64,000 nucleotides of DNA from Hanleya hanleyi. Its lineage: Eukaryota > Mollusca > Polyplacophora > Lepidopleurida > Hanleyidae. Made by a program: the position numbers and the translations under genes. How positions within the stretch are numbered: the first letter of the stretch is position 1; each line of letters opens with the position of its first letter. Of this stretch, positions 1 to 10,669 are shown piece after piece. Under the pieces are notes generated by a model. That model did not search any database. It was given only the letters and a program-made list of their open reading frames with translations, and was not told where the DNA came from. The DNA lies in the NCBI GenBank assembly GCA_036873755.1, contig JAVTVY010037353.1:62001-126000 (forward strand), given 5' to 3'.

Positions 1-104
1 AATCCAAATGGAGAGCAGATAAGATTTAATTTTAATTAGATTGGACACTAAACACCATAAAATATCCGACAATATGACTATTTCTTTGAACTGACTTGAG
101 AAAT

Positions 105-530
105 TGAGAAGAGCCCCCCCCCCATGTTGGTTTTTTGCTCGTATCTCCGGAACGACAAAAAATTGAGAGCTGAAACTCCGTGACTTTTCCGATTGCCATA
201 TTGGGGTCATTTTGACCACCATCATGATCATGGGTAAATTCAAAATGGCGGCTATGGGGGTACCTAAAAAGTGATATTTTCGCCATATTTCTTCAAAAAT
301 TACAAAAGAAATCAGCATGTTGACTCAGAGCGATTCTATGCATTTTACTGAAACCATATGTCTTAGCATCACCAAAAAACACCCCCTGATTTTTCCCCCT
401 ACCTCCCTTCCCCCATTAACCCTACCAGTCCTAGGGGAGAGGGAGCCAAAATGCTCCCCTACCAAACTTTCTGCGATATCTCCGGAATGCCAAAAATGGA
501 GAGCCACATTTTGGCCTGTGTCAAATCGAA
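105..530 (+). mobile_element. Fragments of TTAA-type MITE family C
   Basis: Two successive left ends of the same short element seem to lie head to tail. Bases 105-300 (C-run, a 'TCCGGAACGACAAAA' segment, then a 'CAAAATGGCGG' segment) match the reverse complement of 63.0-63.35 kb and the left part of the complete copy at 51101-51640. A second left end begins at the TTAA at 416-419 followed by CCCTACC. No coding capacity is apparent. The left limit of the first fragment is unclear because the window starts here. Confidence 0.55.
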
Positions 531-534
531 GCAT

Positions 535-945
535 TAAATTCGATTTGTATGTCAACAGATGGGCTGAAAAGTACGCCTGTCTAACTGTTTTTTTTGTGTG
601 TGTGGAAAACTTGATGTCTGCCATAGTGTATTTTCTATTGAATTATCTTCATTTCGTCGAAAATATATTTACTATCTGGCGAAATCGATAATTTTGCTCG
701 TGTGCGCTCCAAACAGTTAATGGTTATTTATCCTTTTCCTGGCCTGTTCTTGTATTTATATTTTGAAAGTCACTTCGAGAAATTCATTGCCCTTTCATCT
801 CATCATTGCCTAACAAAGATATTGAAAAGGTATTCAAAACAAGCAAATACTTTTTTCGTCATTGCATGTCTCGGAGTAACACTGTCATAAAAGTTGGTCA
901 TTATAGGGATGTTATTGAAAATTTCCAAACATCCTATCTATCCGT
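535..945 (+). repeat. Direct repeat, copy 1 (partner at 4055-4575)
   Basis: This stretch is recognisably the same sequence as 4055-4575 in the same orientation. Shared landmarks are 'TATGTCAACAGATG', 'TATTTTCTATTGAA', 'CCTTTTCCTGGCCTGTTCT' and 'TTGGTCATTATA'. Copy 2 has about 100 extra bases in the middle. There are no terminal inverted repeats and no convincing reading frame, so it is either a dispersed repeat of unknown class or an old local duplication. Confidence 0.6.
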
Positions 946-962
946 ACGCTAAAAGTCCCCCA

Positions 963-1122
963 GAGCTCAGAGCTCGGAAGTGACGTCATCGTACGCATGC
1001 GCACGCACCTGTGGTGCACCCTGTATCCTATAGCCCATAGGGCATAGGGTACACCCGGGTGCGGGTGCACCACAGGGTGCATGCCCATGCGTACGATGAG
1101 GTCACTTCCGAGCTCTGAGCTC
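963..1122. repeat. Inverted repeat (hairpin element)
   Basis: Two arms of roughly 60 bases are near-perfect reverse complements. The left arm starts GAGCTCAGAGCTCGG and the right arm ends CCGAGCTCTGAGCTC. Between them is a short GC-rich centre that is itself partly palindromic (CCCGGG). It contains CRE-like TGACGTCA at its left side. It reads as a foldback MITE, with no coding content. Confidence 0.6.
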
Positions 1123-1159
1123 CAAGAGCTCCGATTCAAGGGAGCTACCTCCATGACCG

Positions 1160-1365
1160 CTCACTCACTCACTCACTCACTCACTCCACGCGTTAAGACG
1201 GTCGTTGGGCACGCCTCACGGGCGTTGAACACGCCTCACTCACTCACTCTGGGAATTCATTTGGACTATTTTGGCCCCAAAATATCCATGATTCTCCACT
1301 CACTCACTCACTCTGTGAATTCATTTGGACTATTTTGGCCCCAAAATATCCATGATTCTCCATAG
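1160..1365 (+). repeat. CACT microsatellite plus a duplicated 60-base unit
   Basis: A (CACT)n tract starts near 1161. It is followed by two tandem copies of a unit of about 62 bases that each begin CACTCACTC, carry TTTGGACTATTTTGG, and end CCATGATTCTC. The microsatellite appears to have seeded the duplication. The frame that is open across it is an accident of the repeat. Confidence 0.65.
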
Positions 1366-1439
1366 TTTAGGTGTAAAGTCCGTGTTCCGCTTTTTATATT
1401 TTCGGGACAAATCCTAATTTGACAAGCACCCACCCATGA

Positions 1440-2400
1440 CTTGGTTGCCTTGGAGGAGCGCTTCACACTGATACCTCAATCGACCCAATCGGACCATTAG
1501 GGGCGCACCTCGATCCCGAAACGTCCATTTCCATACTCTTTGTCTACTGCGCATGCGCAGAATTACGTCAGTTCAACGTCATCTCCCGTCAGATGCTCCC
1601 TCACGTATGCTTTACAATAATACCTCACTCGACCCAATCGGACCAAAAGGGACCCCTCTCGCCCCCAAAACGTCCACCCAGTGACTTTTAAAAAAAAATC
1701 ATCGTGTTCTACGTGGTGAAGGGTGAAAAACAAGATCCCACAACCCATACCGCAATGAGCATGTATGGGTTTCCCATTAGGTTCAACATTGTCCAGTGCG
1801 CCAGTATGGGCTGTATAGTGATCGGCCCTCTGGTAGATATATATAGGCTATATTCAACCTTGGTTTGTAGCATATGACTCGTGATGTAATGGATAATGTG
1901 TCTGCCTCTGGATAATTCCCGCTGGGACCCTTCCCCTTCTCCCGCTGTATGGAGAAACTGAGGGTTCCCCACTCGCCATTTATAATGGGCAAATAGATGG
2001 CAATATTGTCGGGGACCCTGTGTATTCCATTGGTGCTTCGGAAGAGTTGATAAAGGCTATATATTCACCCGGAGAGGGCCGGAGATTGCCGAAGACGACC
2101 GGACGTTGCCGATGATGACCGAACATTATATTCCCGGAGATTGACGAAGATTGCCGAATATTGCCGAAGAATCTCCCGCCACCCGCGTATTTGAAATGTC
2201 GGGACTACTTCGCGGCGGCTTGTTGCCGGAACCGGAAGCGACGGCATCACCGCCGGAACTGGAAGCGACCGCATCCCCGCGGAAGACTACATGCCCAGAG
2301 CTCACTTCCGGTCACGTGACCGGAACTATAGTGACCTTGACCTCCGCAGCGCCCCCTGTCGGTCCTTCGCAAAAAAAATGTTCAAACAGAGTTATCTCCC
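1440..2400 (+). repeat. Composite interspersed repeat with tRNA-like middle, copy 1
   Basis: Three modules occur in order: a tandem-type core built around 'CGACCCAATCGGACC' and 'CCAAAACGTCCA' (1475-1690); a tRNA-derived SINE-like middle (about 1870-2050); and a GC-rich tail of short CCGGAGATTGCCG-type repeats (2070-2380) ending near 'CGGTCACGTGACCGG'. The same three modules are found inverted at 44095-46335. This copy lacks the TTAA element that splits copy 2. It has no coding capacity. Confidence 0.6.
1875..2045 (+). repeat. SINE-like tRNA-derived segment (B box deleted)
   Basis: The A-box-like 'TGATGTAATGG' starts at 1882. The sequence aligns with the better preserved segment at 45530-45700 on the other strand, but the roughly 20 bases that hold the B box there are missing here: the text runs from 'CTGCCTCTGG' directly to 'CCCGCTGGGACCC'. 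It should therefore be transcriptionally dead as a Pol III unit. Confidence 0.5.
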
Positions 2401-2424
2401 CCTAAATATGCGTCCAGATCAACC

Positions 2425-3450
2425 TTTTTTCTACTTGCATTGCTAATTATATTTTCGGTGAGAAAACATCAATAATACTACTTCTACCATGTACGATATG
2501 TAACGCGAGCCGCAAATGAGAATTTCCATGTAACAACTTTTGACGATTTTGTTGAGGTAACCGTTGTGGAATTATTTTTGCATTATTCGTGTTACTTGTA
2601 CACATTTAGGTCAGAATGGTCAGTTATTTCCATGGACTTTCAGAATTGTTAGTTGAAGACCAACATGCAAGTACAAATAACGGACATTGCAAGTGACAGA
2701 ATTAATGCTTGGATTTCAAATGCATATTACTGCAAGGTACAATGACCGAATGATTGAGATATAAATTGTCTAGATAATGGAGTTGACCGCCTATTCAATG
2801 CTCAGGCTGTTTGTTTGTTTGTTGTTGTTTTTTTTGTTTTTTTTGCTGACAATTGTCGTTGCCATTAAGATCTTAAAATTTGTTCTATACCGCGAAATAA
2901 TCGAAGCTCAATTAAATACCCCATCAATTGTTGGACGGTCTATTTAGTTTACATTGCTGAAATTCGAATAAATCTGAACACATAATTAGCTGACACTGAT
3001 ACGTTTCGAGCGAAACGCACGAAATTTACGGTATATAGTTCATGTAAGAGGAGATACCGCTTTTCAACGTGACTTGATGTTAGCAAATAGAACAATGGCC
3101 GACTACTTGTCCATTTACCTCTGCTGGAAATCTCGTCAATTCACATTACTTAGTATTCACGGGACGTGCCTTAATGTATACCGTGTGTCTTTGCTCTTTT
3201 TTTTGTAGCTGATACATTGACATACACGGCAACATCGTCATGTAGTACAGGGCGAATGTACATATAAGATAAACATCTCACAATTGCGTCATTTAATGTA
3301 CTAGCGATGAAATTGCCCGCTAAGCCGGCATCTAGTAATTCATATTTACCAATACAGAATGCTAAACGTGGTCAGACAAACTGATTTGTTCAGTAAAATG
3401 GCGTTTCACATTTCTTCCTGTTGAGATGGAATTTTTCCGGCCTCAATGCA
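2425..3450. other. No gene seen; low-complexity T/G tract
   Basis: I see no convincing exon, inverted repeat or known element here. A simple GTTTGTTTGTTT/poly-T tract lies at about 2808-2845. The frames are short and stop-rich on both strands. Confidence 0.5.
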
Positions 3451-3454
3451 TTAA

Positions 3455-3569
3455 CCCTTCGCACAAAATTGGACACCTGTCAATCAAAGTCAATCTGAAT
3501 GACAGGTCATTTAACGTGTTGTTGTTGTTGTTTCGTGCTGTTGTTGTTGTTGGTACATGGTCCAGAGGG
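3455..3569. mobile_element. Very short TTAA-flanked MITE (piggyBac-type)
   Basis: A 115-base insert is flanked by TTAA at 3451-3454 and 3570-3573. Its ends are imperfect inverted repeats: CCCTTCGCAC on the left, and CCCTCTGGACC read inward on the right. The middle is a GTT microsatellite. TTAA duplication plus CCCT ends is the hallmark of piggyBac-superfamily elements. This is a non-autonomous remnant, and its termini resemble those of the larger element at 44394-45494. Confidence 0.55.
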
Positions 3570-3573
3570 TTAA

Positions 3574-4054
3574 TGTGATTTAGCTGCGCCTGTTCATGCT
3601 CACCTATTTTCAACGACAAATGCTTTCAGAACATGCAATCGGAATGCAGAACCATTCAGCTGAAAGGGCTACTCACCGAAATTCAATATACTACCATCTG
3701 TTTTTGTCTAAATTTGATGTAATTAGACGAATCATCTGTTTTCCCTCACTGATAACCGAATTATCGAATCTCGCGCGATTTCTCGAGAATCATGCGACTG
3801 GGTGTTGTGGTAAAGTGGCTGAAAAGGAGAGAGTTTGACAGAACTGATTTTCTGTGATGAAACTGTCGAATTTATTATTTTGTATGCTAAATATCAGCAT
3901 ATTTCATCGAATTATGATGCCTCTTTGATGTTTATACATGTTATGGACGATACTCTCGGTATGCCTATTCGGGAGTATGAACACTATTGTTACGTGATGC
4001 GTCACCTTGCAAGACAAAGAAGCACTCTCTGTCACTTTCCGAACCGAACTTTTC
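3574..4054. other. No gene seen
   Basis: Two overlapping open frames of 80-96 codons occur here, but they show no domain, no splice context and no similarity I recognise. I treat the stretch as noncoding. Confidence 0.4.
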
Positions 4055-4575
4055 TCAATTCGATTTCTATGTCAACAGATGAGTTGAAAAGTACGCATTT
4101 CACTGTGTATTTGTGGAAAATTTGAATTTGATATCTGCTATAGTTTATTTTCTATTGAAATATCTTCATTTCGTTGTGATATGGAAGGCAAAATGGCGAG
4201 ATTTCAGCGGTCATTTGTGTACACGTGTAGAGCCGAAAAGGTATATACGACCACATCTTACAGGCGAAGTGGATAATTTTACTCGTAGGTTTTCCAAAAC
4301 GTAATGGAGTCATTTTATTGATCCTTTTCCTGGCCTGTTCTAATATTTATTTTCTGAAAGTCGCTTCGCTAAATTTCTTTGTCATTTCATTTCATTTTTG
4401 CTTCACAAAGGTATTGACAACACTTTTCCCCCAAAAAGAAATACATTTTTTTGTAATTTCATGTCTCATGGTATAATTCTGTTGGTCATTATAATGATGA
4501 GGGTCGTTTTTGGAAATTTTGACTTTTTGGAAATTTTTGAAAACCTCAAAGATCCTGTCTACCTTTAACGCAGAC
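4055..4575 (+). repeat. Direct repeat, copy 2 (partner at 535-945)
   Basis: Same sequence family and orientation as 535-945, with an extra middle block around 4178-4275 containing 'GGCAAAATGGCGAG'. Divergence between the copies is visible as many single-base changes, so the duplication is not recent. Confidence 0.6.
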
Positions 4576-5040
4576 ATGAAATCAGTCTATGCCCATGTCC
4601 ATGAATATCACTGAAACTAAAGCGGTACAAAGATTCGGTTATTATCGGCTAAACATAATAATACAGTCAGTTCATCAGAGATGCCACCCGAGCTGAATAA
4701 AGATGAAAAACACATATTGGGTGCCGACAATTGATGTAAATTCATAGTACACCCATTTACGATGAGAGTTGTGTGTCTTACTGGGAGAGCCAAAAGTGTA
4801 TGGATAGATAAGTTAATACGAGGTATCGAACACCATACTAAGCCAACCACACAGAGAACTAGATACAGTCGATCGAATAAGATCGAGATGGCATCACATT
4901 TGCACATTCTTTATCTCTAAAGATAACGCAGCACAGAAGCAATCCGCATGGAAACGAAATAACATGACCGTGCACATCCACAAGGTACTATAAGCATATT
5001 CCATGTCAGTTTCGAGGTGATCCATGAAATATTATAAGAG
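4576..5040. other. No gene seen
   Basis: AT-rich sequence with no structure that I can support on either strand. Confidence 0.4.
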
Positions 5041-6790
5041 AGATATGGATCTGACAAGCATATATTATTGTTGAAGGAAAATGGCCATAACTCTGGCAAA
5101 AATGGTGAAAAAAATATATCTGCCAGTGCACAGAAAGGACGTACGAATCATCTCTCATGTAAGCTTCAGTGTGGCCAATCGAATAGTAAATCGAGATTTG
5201 AACCAGATATGCACATAGTGATGTTGGAGATAAAGGGACGTAACTCTGGGAGAGTTATCAAAACGGCCACAATATCAGACAGTGCATCTCTGAAAGGTAC
5301 TCAACGTCTTTCGTGTAAGTTTCGAAATTGTTCGCCAATTAAGAAGGGTGATACAATCCGGACAACAATGTACTTTAGCATACCGTACATTAATGTCGTC
5401 GATAAAGGGATATAACTCTGTGCAAATCACCGAGTAAAAACTGACTGTACATTCGCAACTTAAGGATAGCTATCCCCTTAGAGGGTCAAAATTGGACATT
5501 TTTTTTTTATTTCTTCATTCAAATATTCACTATTTCCTCTAACATTTGGTGAAACAATGAAATAAAAATTATAAATAGAAGTGCTTCAATATTAGGATTA
5601 AAAATTTAGTTTCCGAGGCCCTGGAACAATTAAACAGATTGCCTTAGCTTGGGCTTGGCTACTATTATTTTTGTCTGTTAAATTTCCCTTTCCAAAACTC
5701 ATTTCCGCAGTATTATGGTAAGCTAATTATCTATTAGTCCTACTTATTTACATTAATGTACCCCCTTCTGATCAAAACCATGCAGACATCCTTATTTTTG
5801 TTTCTAATTATGACAGTGAGACTTCACTCAGACACCCGCCGTGAAGTAATCTACACAGGTATGAACAAGTTTAGCAGGTTTTTTAAGTTTAAATTGGACT
5901 TCAAACCGACTTGATGAAAAAAACTTAGTGTAATAGTTATCCAGAATAAACAGGAATTCGAGCAGATCCCATTAGACAGATTAAAAATGTATTTGACAAT
6001 AGAATTCAAGCAAAAAATAGGGATTAATTCATCAGATGTATAGCTGGACACATTTTGCCGGATTTCTAGCCTTTCATTTTTGTACAAAATCCGAAATTCA
6101 AACGTCTATTTCTCGAAAAGTATCCATGCTACGCTTTTGAAATTTGAAATGCTTGTTACTTATAAGGTGATCTAGAAAACCTTGTCTCACTTTTTGTAAG
6201 TTCGGCTGCTTCGTTTTTAATTATCCAACTTTAAAGACAAACGACCGTAAAAAAGTACATTTTTTCAATTTGTTTTAGTAAAATAGTTATAAAAACAAAA
6301 CCAGACAAAAATTTAAAAAACAATGAGATAAAGTTTACTAGTTCGAATTGTCTCCTACCAAGGAAAAGTTGGAACAAAAGAAGTTGAAACAAGACCAACA
6401 GTTTTCATGAAATTTCAATTGAAAAATGGACGCTATTGTTTTCATTTTAATTTTTTAAAATTGGAATATTTTCTACACAGTAGCAGCGTCAGTCATACAA
6501 ATCATATAGTTGGAATCCCTACGATGTATGCTTTCATAAAATATATAGTTTATTATGGTTATCTTGTATATTTATTGATACAGACGACAAATTGTCATGG
6601 GGGTGCAAAAACTGCCTCTAAGGGGATAGCTATCCTTAATGAGCATCTTTCGTGTTGTCTTTCGAAGTTGTCGATTATATAACTCGAGGGGGGGGGGGGG
6701 GAAGAGAGATCATCGAAATGGCAAAATAATTAGTCTAGATGTTTTCTGGATAAAATCCATACGAACGGACGGACAATGCGATTAATATAT
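5040..6790 (+). repeat. Degenerate tandem-core element split by a TTAA insertion
   Basis: Bases 5040-5459 and 6640-6790 form one degenerate tandem repeat, with recurring motifs of the type 'GGGACGTAACTCTGG', 'CATCTCTGAAAGG' and 'TCTTTCGTGTAAG', roughly 150 bases apart. It ends in 'CGAACGGACGGAC', an ending seen in other molluscan tandem-core (pearl-like) repeats. The array reads through once the insertion at 5464-6635 is removed. Confidence 0.45.
5464..6635. mobile_element. TTAA-flanked DNA transposon remnant, 1.17 kb
   Basis: The ends are a perfect 21-base inverted repeat, GGATAGCTATCCCCTTAGAGG, directly flanked by TTAA on both sides (5460-5463 and 6636-6639). The first 12 bases of the terminus are themselves palindromic. 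The interior is AT-rich with no transposase frame; the longest frame is 78 codons with no recognisable domain. TTAA targeting suggests piggyBac-type mobilisation in trans, but the termini do not start CCC, so another TTAA-using family is possible. Confidence 0.7.
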
Positions 6791-7310
6791 GTCCCGTTTA
6801 AATTATGCCCCTCCCCCTGTAGTTAGAGGGGATGGAGGCATGGCAATCCCAAACAATATATTGTGGCAAAGTATCCACATAGATGAACCGAAGGATGATT
6901 TATTAAGTCATTCTAATTTGCAATTTTCCGGCCTCTATGTGGCGCCACCTATGTTGAAGCCAATGTGGGCGGTACGCAAATTATGCCAAGCGACATATTG
7001 TGGTGATATATCGACATACCAAATTTGAAAATATCCCATTAGGGTATTCTAAGCGTCCGGAAAAGAAATGTCACGTTGGTCCCAGGTGGCGTAACCTATG
7101 AGCATATGTGCATGGGACGCAAATCCCGATGATTCTTGTGGCATGATGTCCACATACTAAATATGGAAAGAATCCGTTCCGTCGTTCCAATTTTATGATC
7201 TTGAAAGTTAAACTAGACCCCCAGGTGATACCACCATCGGCATAGCTAGAGGCAATGCCCAGCGACATCTAATGGCATGATGTCCACATGCCAAAGGACC
7301 TGACGCGGTT
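6790..7310 (+). repeat. Degenerate tandem repeat, about 120-base units
   Basis: Loose repeats of 'GGTGATATATCGACATACC', 'GCATGATGTCCACATAC' and 'GCATGATGTCCACATGCC' recur, each preceded by a 'GCGACAT'-type segment. The units are too diverged to count reliably. No gene is seen. Confidence 0.4.
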
Positions 7311-7408
7311 TAGTGAGATTTTAGCCCCCAAAAGTTAGCGTAAAGAATATTATTTTATCATATGCTCCGCTCCGAGTATTTTCTAGGCTCTGAGTTTTAG
7401 GGTTTAAG

Positions 7409-7661
7409 AATAACAGCATCGCGAAGTAGTGGATTTGTTCAAATTCGTCACTTTCGAGGTGAACACAGCACCTTATCCAGTCCAGTCCAGATCCCAAACC
7501 GTTTTGGGCAAAAAAAAAACTATTGACACGGTCAATATTTCGGGGTTAAGTTTATCTTGGTTCTCGACTTGCTTTATGTTTACGGAGAGAAAAGCGTTTG
7601 TTTTTTTTCACCTCAAAATAGTCGATTTTGCACAAATCCACTACTTCAAGATGCTGTTATT
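7409..7661. mobile_element. MITE with ~40-base terminal inverted repeats
   Basis: The left end AATAACAGCATC (then GAAGTAGTGGATTTG) is mirrored by the right end CAAATCCACTACTTC followed by GATGCTGTTATT. A second internal dyad, GAGGTGAA / TTCACCTC, is present. The interior resembles part of the nested element near 58.8-59.1 kb (shared 'TTCACCTCAAAAT'). No coding capacity. Confidence 0.65.
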
Positions 7662-7687
7662 AAAAAAATATAAGACCCAGGTCAAAC

Positions 7688-8085
7688 CTAAATCGATCTA
7701 CATACCCCTCCTCTACTAGATCTCCATCTCTAATAACAAGTGTGGTAACTTCTATGTTAAAGCCGTATACCGACTTTCGCCACGAATCCCGGTACACGGG
7801 TAATTCGGGTGTCTGCAGACAACCAACAGTAAATGGATGAGCAGACGTGAACTATGGTGAAAACTCAACGGGCGTGGAGAATTCCATGAGGTAAGTTCTC
7901 CTGCATTCGAAACTTTTCGGCCTCGATTTCAAAAGTCTTCGGAAGTCTTCTGTCAGTTACTGGAAACAGCCATATCGTGGAGAATGTATTACCGGGGATC
8001 GTGGCGAATTCTTTAACATAGAAGTTACCACACTTGTTATTAGAGATGGAGATCTAGTAGAGGAGGGGTATGTAGATCGATTTAG
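7688..8085. mobile_element. MITE with ~75-base near-perfect inverted repeats
   Basis: The left arm runs from CTAAATCGATCTACATACCC to ATGTTAAAG, and its reverse complement occupies about 8011-8085 essentially without mismatch. Arm pairing continues more weakly inward (CGCCACGAAT and partners). Total length is 398 bases. There is no reading frame. It lies 26 bases from the preceding MITE. Arms this well matched suggest a fairly recent insertion. Confidence 0.75.
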
Positions 8086-9461
8086 GGCGTTTATAAAGCA
8101 TTTTTATGACATCTACTGTCATTGTGGTTTATGAAAAGGTGGGAAATAAATATATTCTTGCAAAAAATATATATATATAATCACAACAACACTCATCGAC
8201 GAAGACACCCCCTGCTACTCAAGTCACTGTGAGCGTCTTGCAGAGCATATCAGGGTTTCAGTTACATATATAACACTATACTACGTGCTCAATCTGTATA
8301 TACAGGTAGGGTGCTTATTTGAGCTTACCTAGCAGATGTTTTTTTTGCTGATCAACTTTGATGGTCGAACTTCTGTCTCATCAGAGAATATTGTGTGATA
8401 TCCCTGCTTGTTATCCAGGACATACAAGGGGCGTTGATTATTTATTTAGTGATATAACATAAGGACTTGAATAAATACTATCGCGGTCACGGAGCTATCG
8501 AAATTTAATTTTAGGCCAGTAATAAAAAAGCATACTAAAATAGTTCATCGCACTTATGTTTGATCAATATCTGCTGTACGACTAAATAAAACACTACAGC
8601 ATATACCTGGTAGAAGTCTACCCTGCCATAATATTGGCTACGTTAGCCCACAAGGGACATCGACCTTTTTTTTTATAGTTTTTTTATATTTTTGTTTTTT
8701 TTGTTTTTACATTTTCAGAATTATATCCTATCCCTTCACTTCACGTACGTCTTCCTCCGTAAACCAGGGGCTCAGACATACTCTCAGCTCGCCTTTTATT
8801 CTCTTTTCCAGGCCGACGTTTTGAATTATTGTGTCATGTTTGTACAGCCGCAGTCCCACATTACTTATCTGTGCAAAGGTCTCAACTCTCACCTCATGTC
8901 ACGTGACATCGTGATACTTGAAACGTCTATAATCTATAAAAAAAACTTTCCTGAGTTAAACAAACATACGCTCAGACCACTCGAGCAAGCGATCTCAAAT
9001 TTGTTTACACAGTTTTGATGAACTGCATGCCTATCAAAATACAATCTTTAAAAAAAATAGTACCTCTGGCAATGTTTGAGTAACTTCTCCTCTTTGATAT
9101 CCCATTTCCTTACGCTATGCAGGCCTACAATACAACTGCGTGTACATCGTCTAACGACATGTGTCACGGATTTCGTTTCATCGAAACGTTTGATCGCAGG
9201 GGTGATTCTTCGAGGCTAGAAATGTTTATTATATGCTTGTTCGGAATTGGAACAAAATATCAACCTCCAAACAGGATTGTCTCTCCTTATGCCATGTCGG
9301 TCGACCCTAGCTACCTTCAGTCACTCATTGAGGGTGAAAAATTGCCCTGCCATTTTCCGCACAGTCGGTCCTCACCAAGCCATGTATCCTTCGACGAAGA
9401 TTAAAAGTGCGAGATTATCAGAACTGTTCTGTATCGCAACAACTTAAATTAAGCAGAACTA
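8086..9461. other. No gene seen
   Basis: Contains a short TA tract (about 8167-8180) and T-rich tracts (8660-8710). Open frames of 66-108 codons occur but lack domains and splice context. Confidence 0.45.
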
Positions 9462-9766
9462 CACTCTCAGAAATATTCAGGGAATAATCCTGTATGCATG
9501 TAGATCAGGTTGCACATCCATAACTCTATTTCAGGGATTTTACCTGAAATCCAGGGATAATTTCCTGAATTTTAGAAAAAATATCCCTGGATGAGAGGAT
9601 TTTCCCTGAAATTCAGGCAAATTTATCACCCTGATTAGTAAGTTCTCGACCCCATTCAGGTACGTAAAATCTCCTAAAATTCAGCTATCCCTGGATTTCA
9701 GGTAATGAGTTGTGGATGTTGCAGCCTGATCTATTCGGGATTAGTCCCTGAATATTTCTGAGAGTG
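9462..9766. mobile_element. MITE with TA target duplication and ~75-base arms
   Basis: The termini CACTCTCAGAAATATTCAGG are inverted at the right end (CTGAATATTTCTGAGAGTG), with TA on each side (9460-9461, 9767-9768) as in Tc1/mariner-type insertions. The arms extend inward through GATCAGG and CCATAACTC. A 'CAGGGATA / TATCCCTG' motif family is repeated at least six times inside, giving many alternative stems. Confidence 0.7.
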
Positions 9767-9768
9767 TA

Positions 9769-10136
9769 ATCAACTGTAGCGAATATTTAGGGTATTCGGC
9801 AGACAAAAGAAATCAAAATCGGTGAATTGCTGAATAAGTGTTCACCTCTTTACAACAACAATCACAAGACTACTTTCAAAGCTAACGTTCGTTTGTTTGA
9901 AACAAATCAGAAATATTTTTTTCTGGAATCAAATGCTCACGCACATTTACATCTGAAAAATTAAATATCTTAGTATTTAATATCTTGATGAGGAATTTTT
10001 GGCTGGTAAGATCTAGGTTTTGTGAAATGACGTTTTGATATCAGGGCTACATATTAAGTGAACGGTGGCAGGGGTGGATAACCAGGCATAATGACAGACA
10101 ACCCTCTTTGGAGTTTGGCAAGAAATTCGTACAAAA
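9769..10136. other. No gene seen
   Basis: Ordinary AT-rich sequence with no feature I can support. Confidence 0.4.
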
Positions 10137-10205
10137 GTGAGTAAGTGAGTGAGTCGTGCTTAACGTCGCTTTCAACAATATTTCAGTCATATCGCGATGA
10201 ACAAA
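10137..10205 (+). repeat. GTGAGT-headed molluscan short repeat
   Basis: Begins GTGAGTAAGTGAGTGAG, followed by 'TTAACGTCGCTTTCAACAA' and 'TATTTCAGTCATATCGCGA'. From general knowledge, a closely related motif (GTGAGTGAGT..., ACGCCGC, AGCAATATTCCAG) is very abundant in gastropods such as abalones. This is one of my main clues to the organism. Confidence 0.5.
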
Positions 10206-10270
10206 CAAGGCACCACCCAATCAAGTTGCGCTCCTGTTACTTCAAAGACGCAAATCTTGCGTGCACTTTG

Positions 10271-10436
10271 GTGTGATGGATAAGAATGTCCTGGTGATTC
10301 GTGTCCCTTTTCATATCCTTTTCTATTGCAACCAAGGACGGGCACTTATCACCAATGTGGAGAAAAGTGTCCTAGCTTGGTTGGGAAATAGGACCAGGAC
10401 ACTCTTAACCACCGGACATTCTTAGCCTCCACACCG
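10271..10436 (+). mobile_element. MITE family D, copy 1
   Basis: About 166 bases with imperfect inverted ends: GTGTGATGGATAAGAATGTC on the left and the inverse of GTGTGGAGGCTAAGAATGTC on the right. The inside carries 'CATATCCTTTTCTATTGCAA'. Two more copies lie at 17830-17996 (same strand) and 30732-30898 (opposite strand). No coding capacity. Confidence 0.7.
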
Positions 10437-10515
10437 GCACTCCCGACTGGCGTTGATTCAGCCGAACCTTAAAATACATAGAACATACACTCCTCTGCCG
10501 CATTGATAAAGACGT

Positions 10516-10669
10516 AATGTTTTCATAGGCGTGCTCAACGGTTATTTTACGCACAGTTAGTTTGGGAAAGTTTATAAATTTTAAGGCGCGGGCTTCGTCC
10601 TTGCCCAAACTAACTTTCCCAAACAAACTATGCGTGAAATAATCATTGAGCACGCCTATGAAAACATTA
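10516..10669. repeat. Long hairpin (foldback MITE)
   Basis: Arms of about 50 bases, starting AATGTTTTCATAGGCGTGCT and ending with its inverse, pair with few mismatches around a short centre (AAGGCGCGGGCTTCG). There is no coding capacity. Confidence 0.7.
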
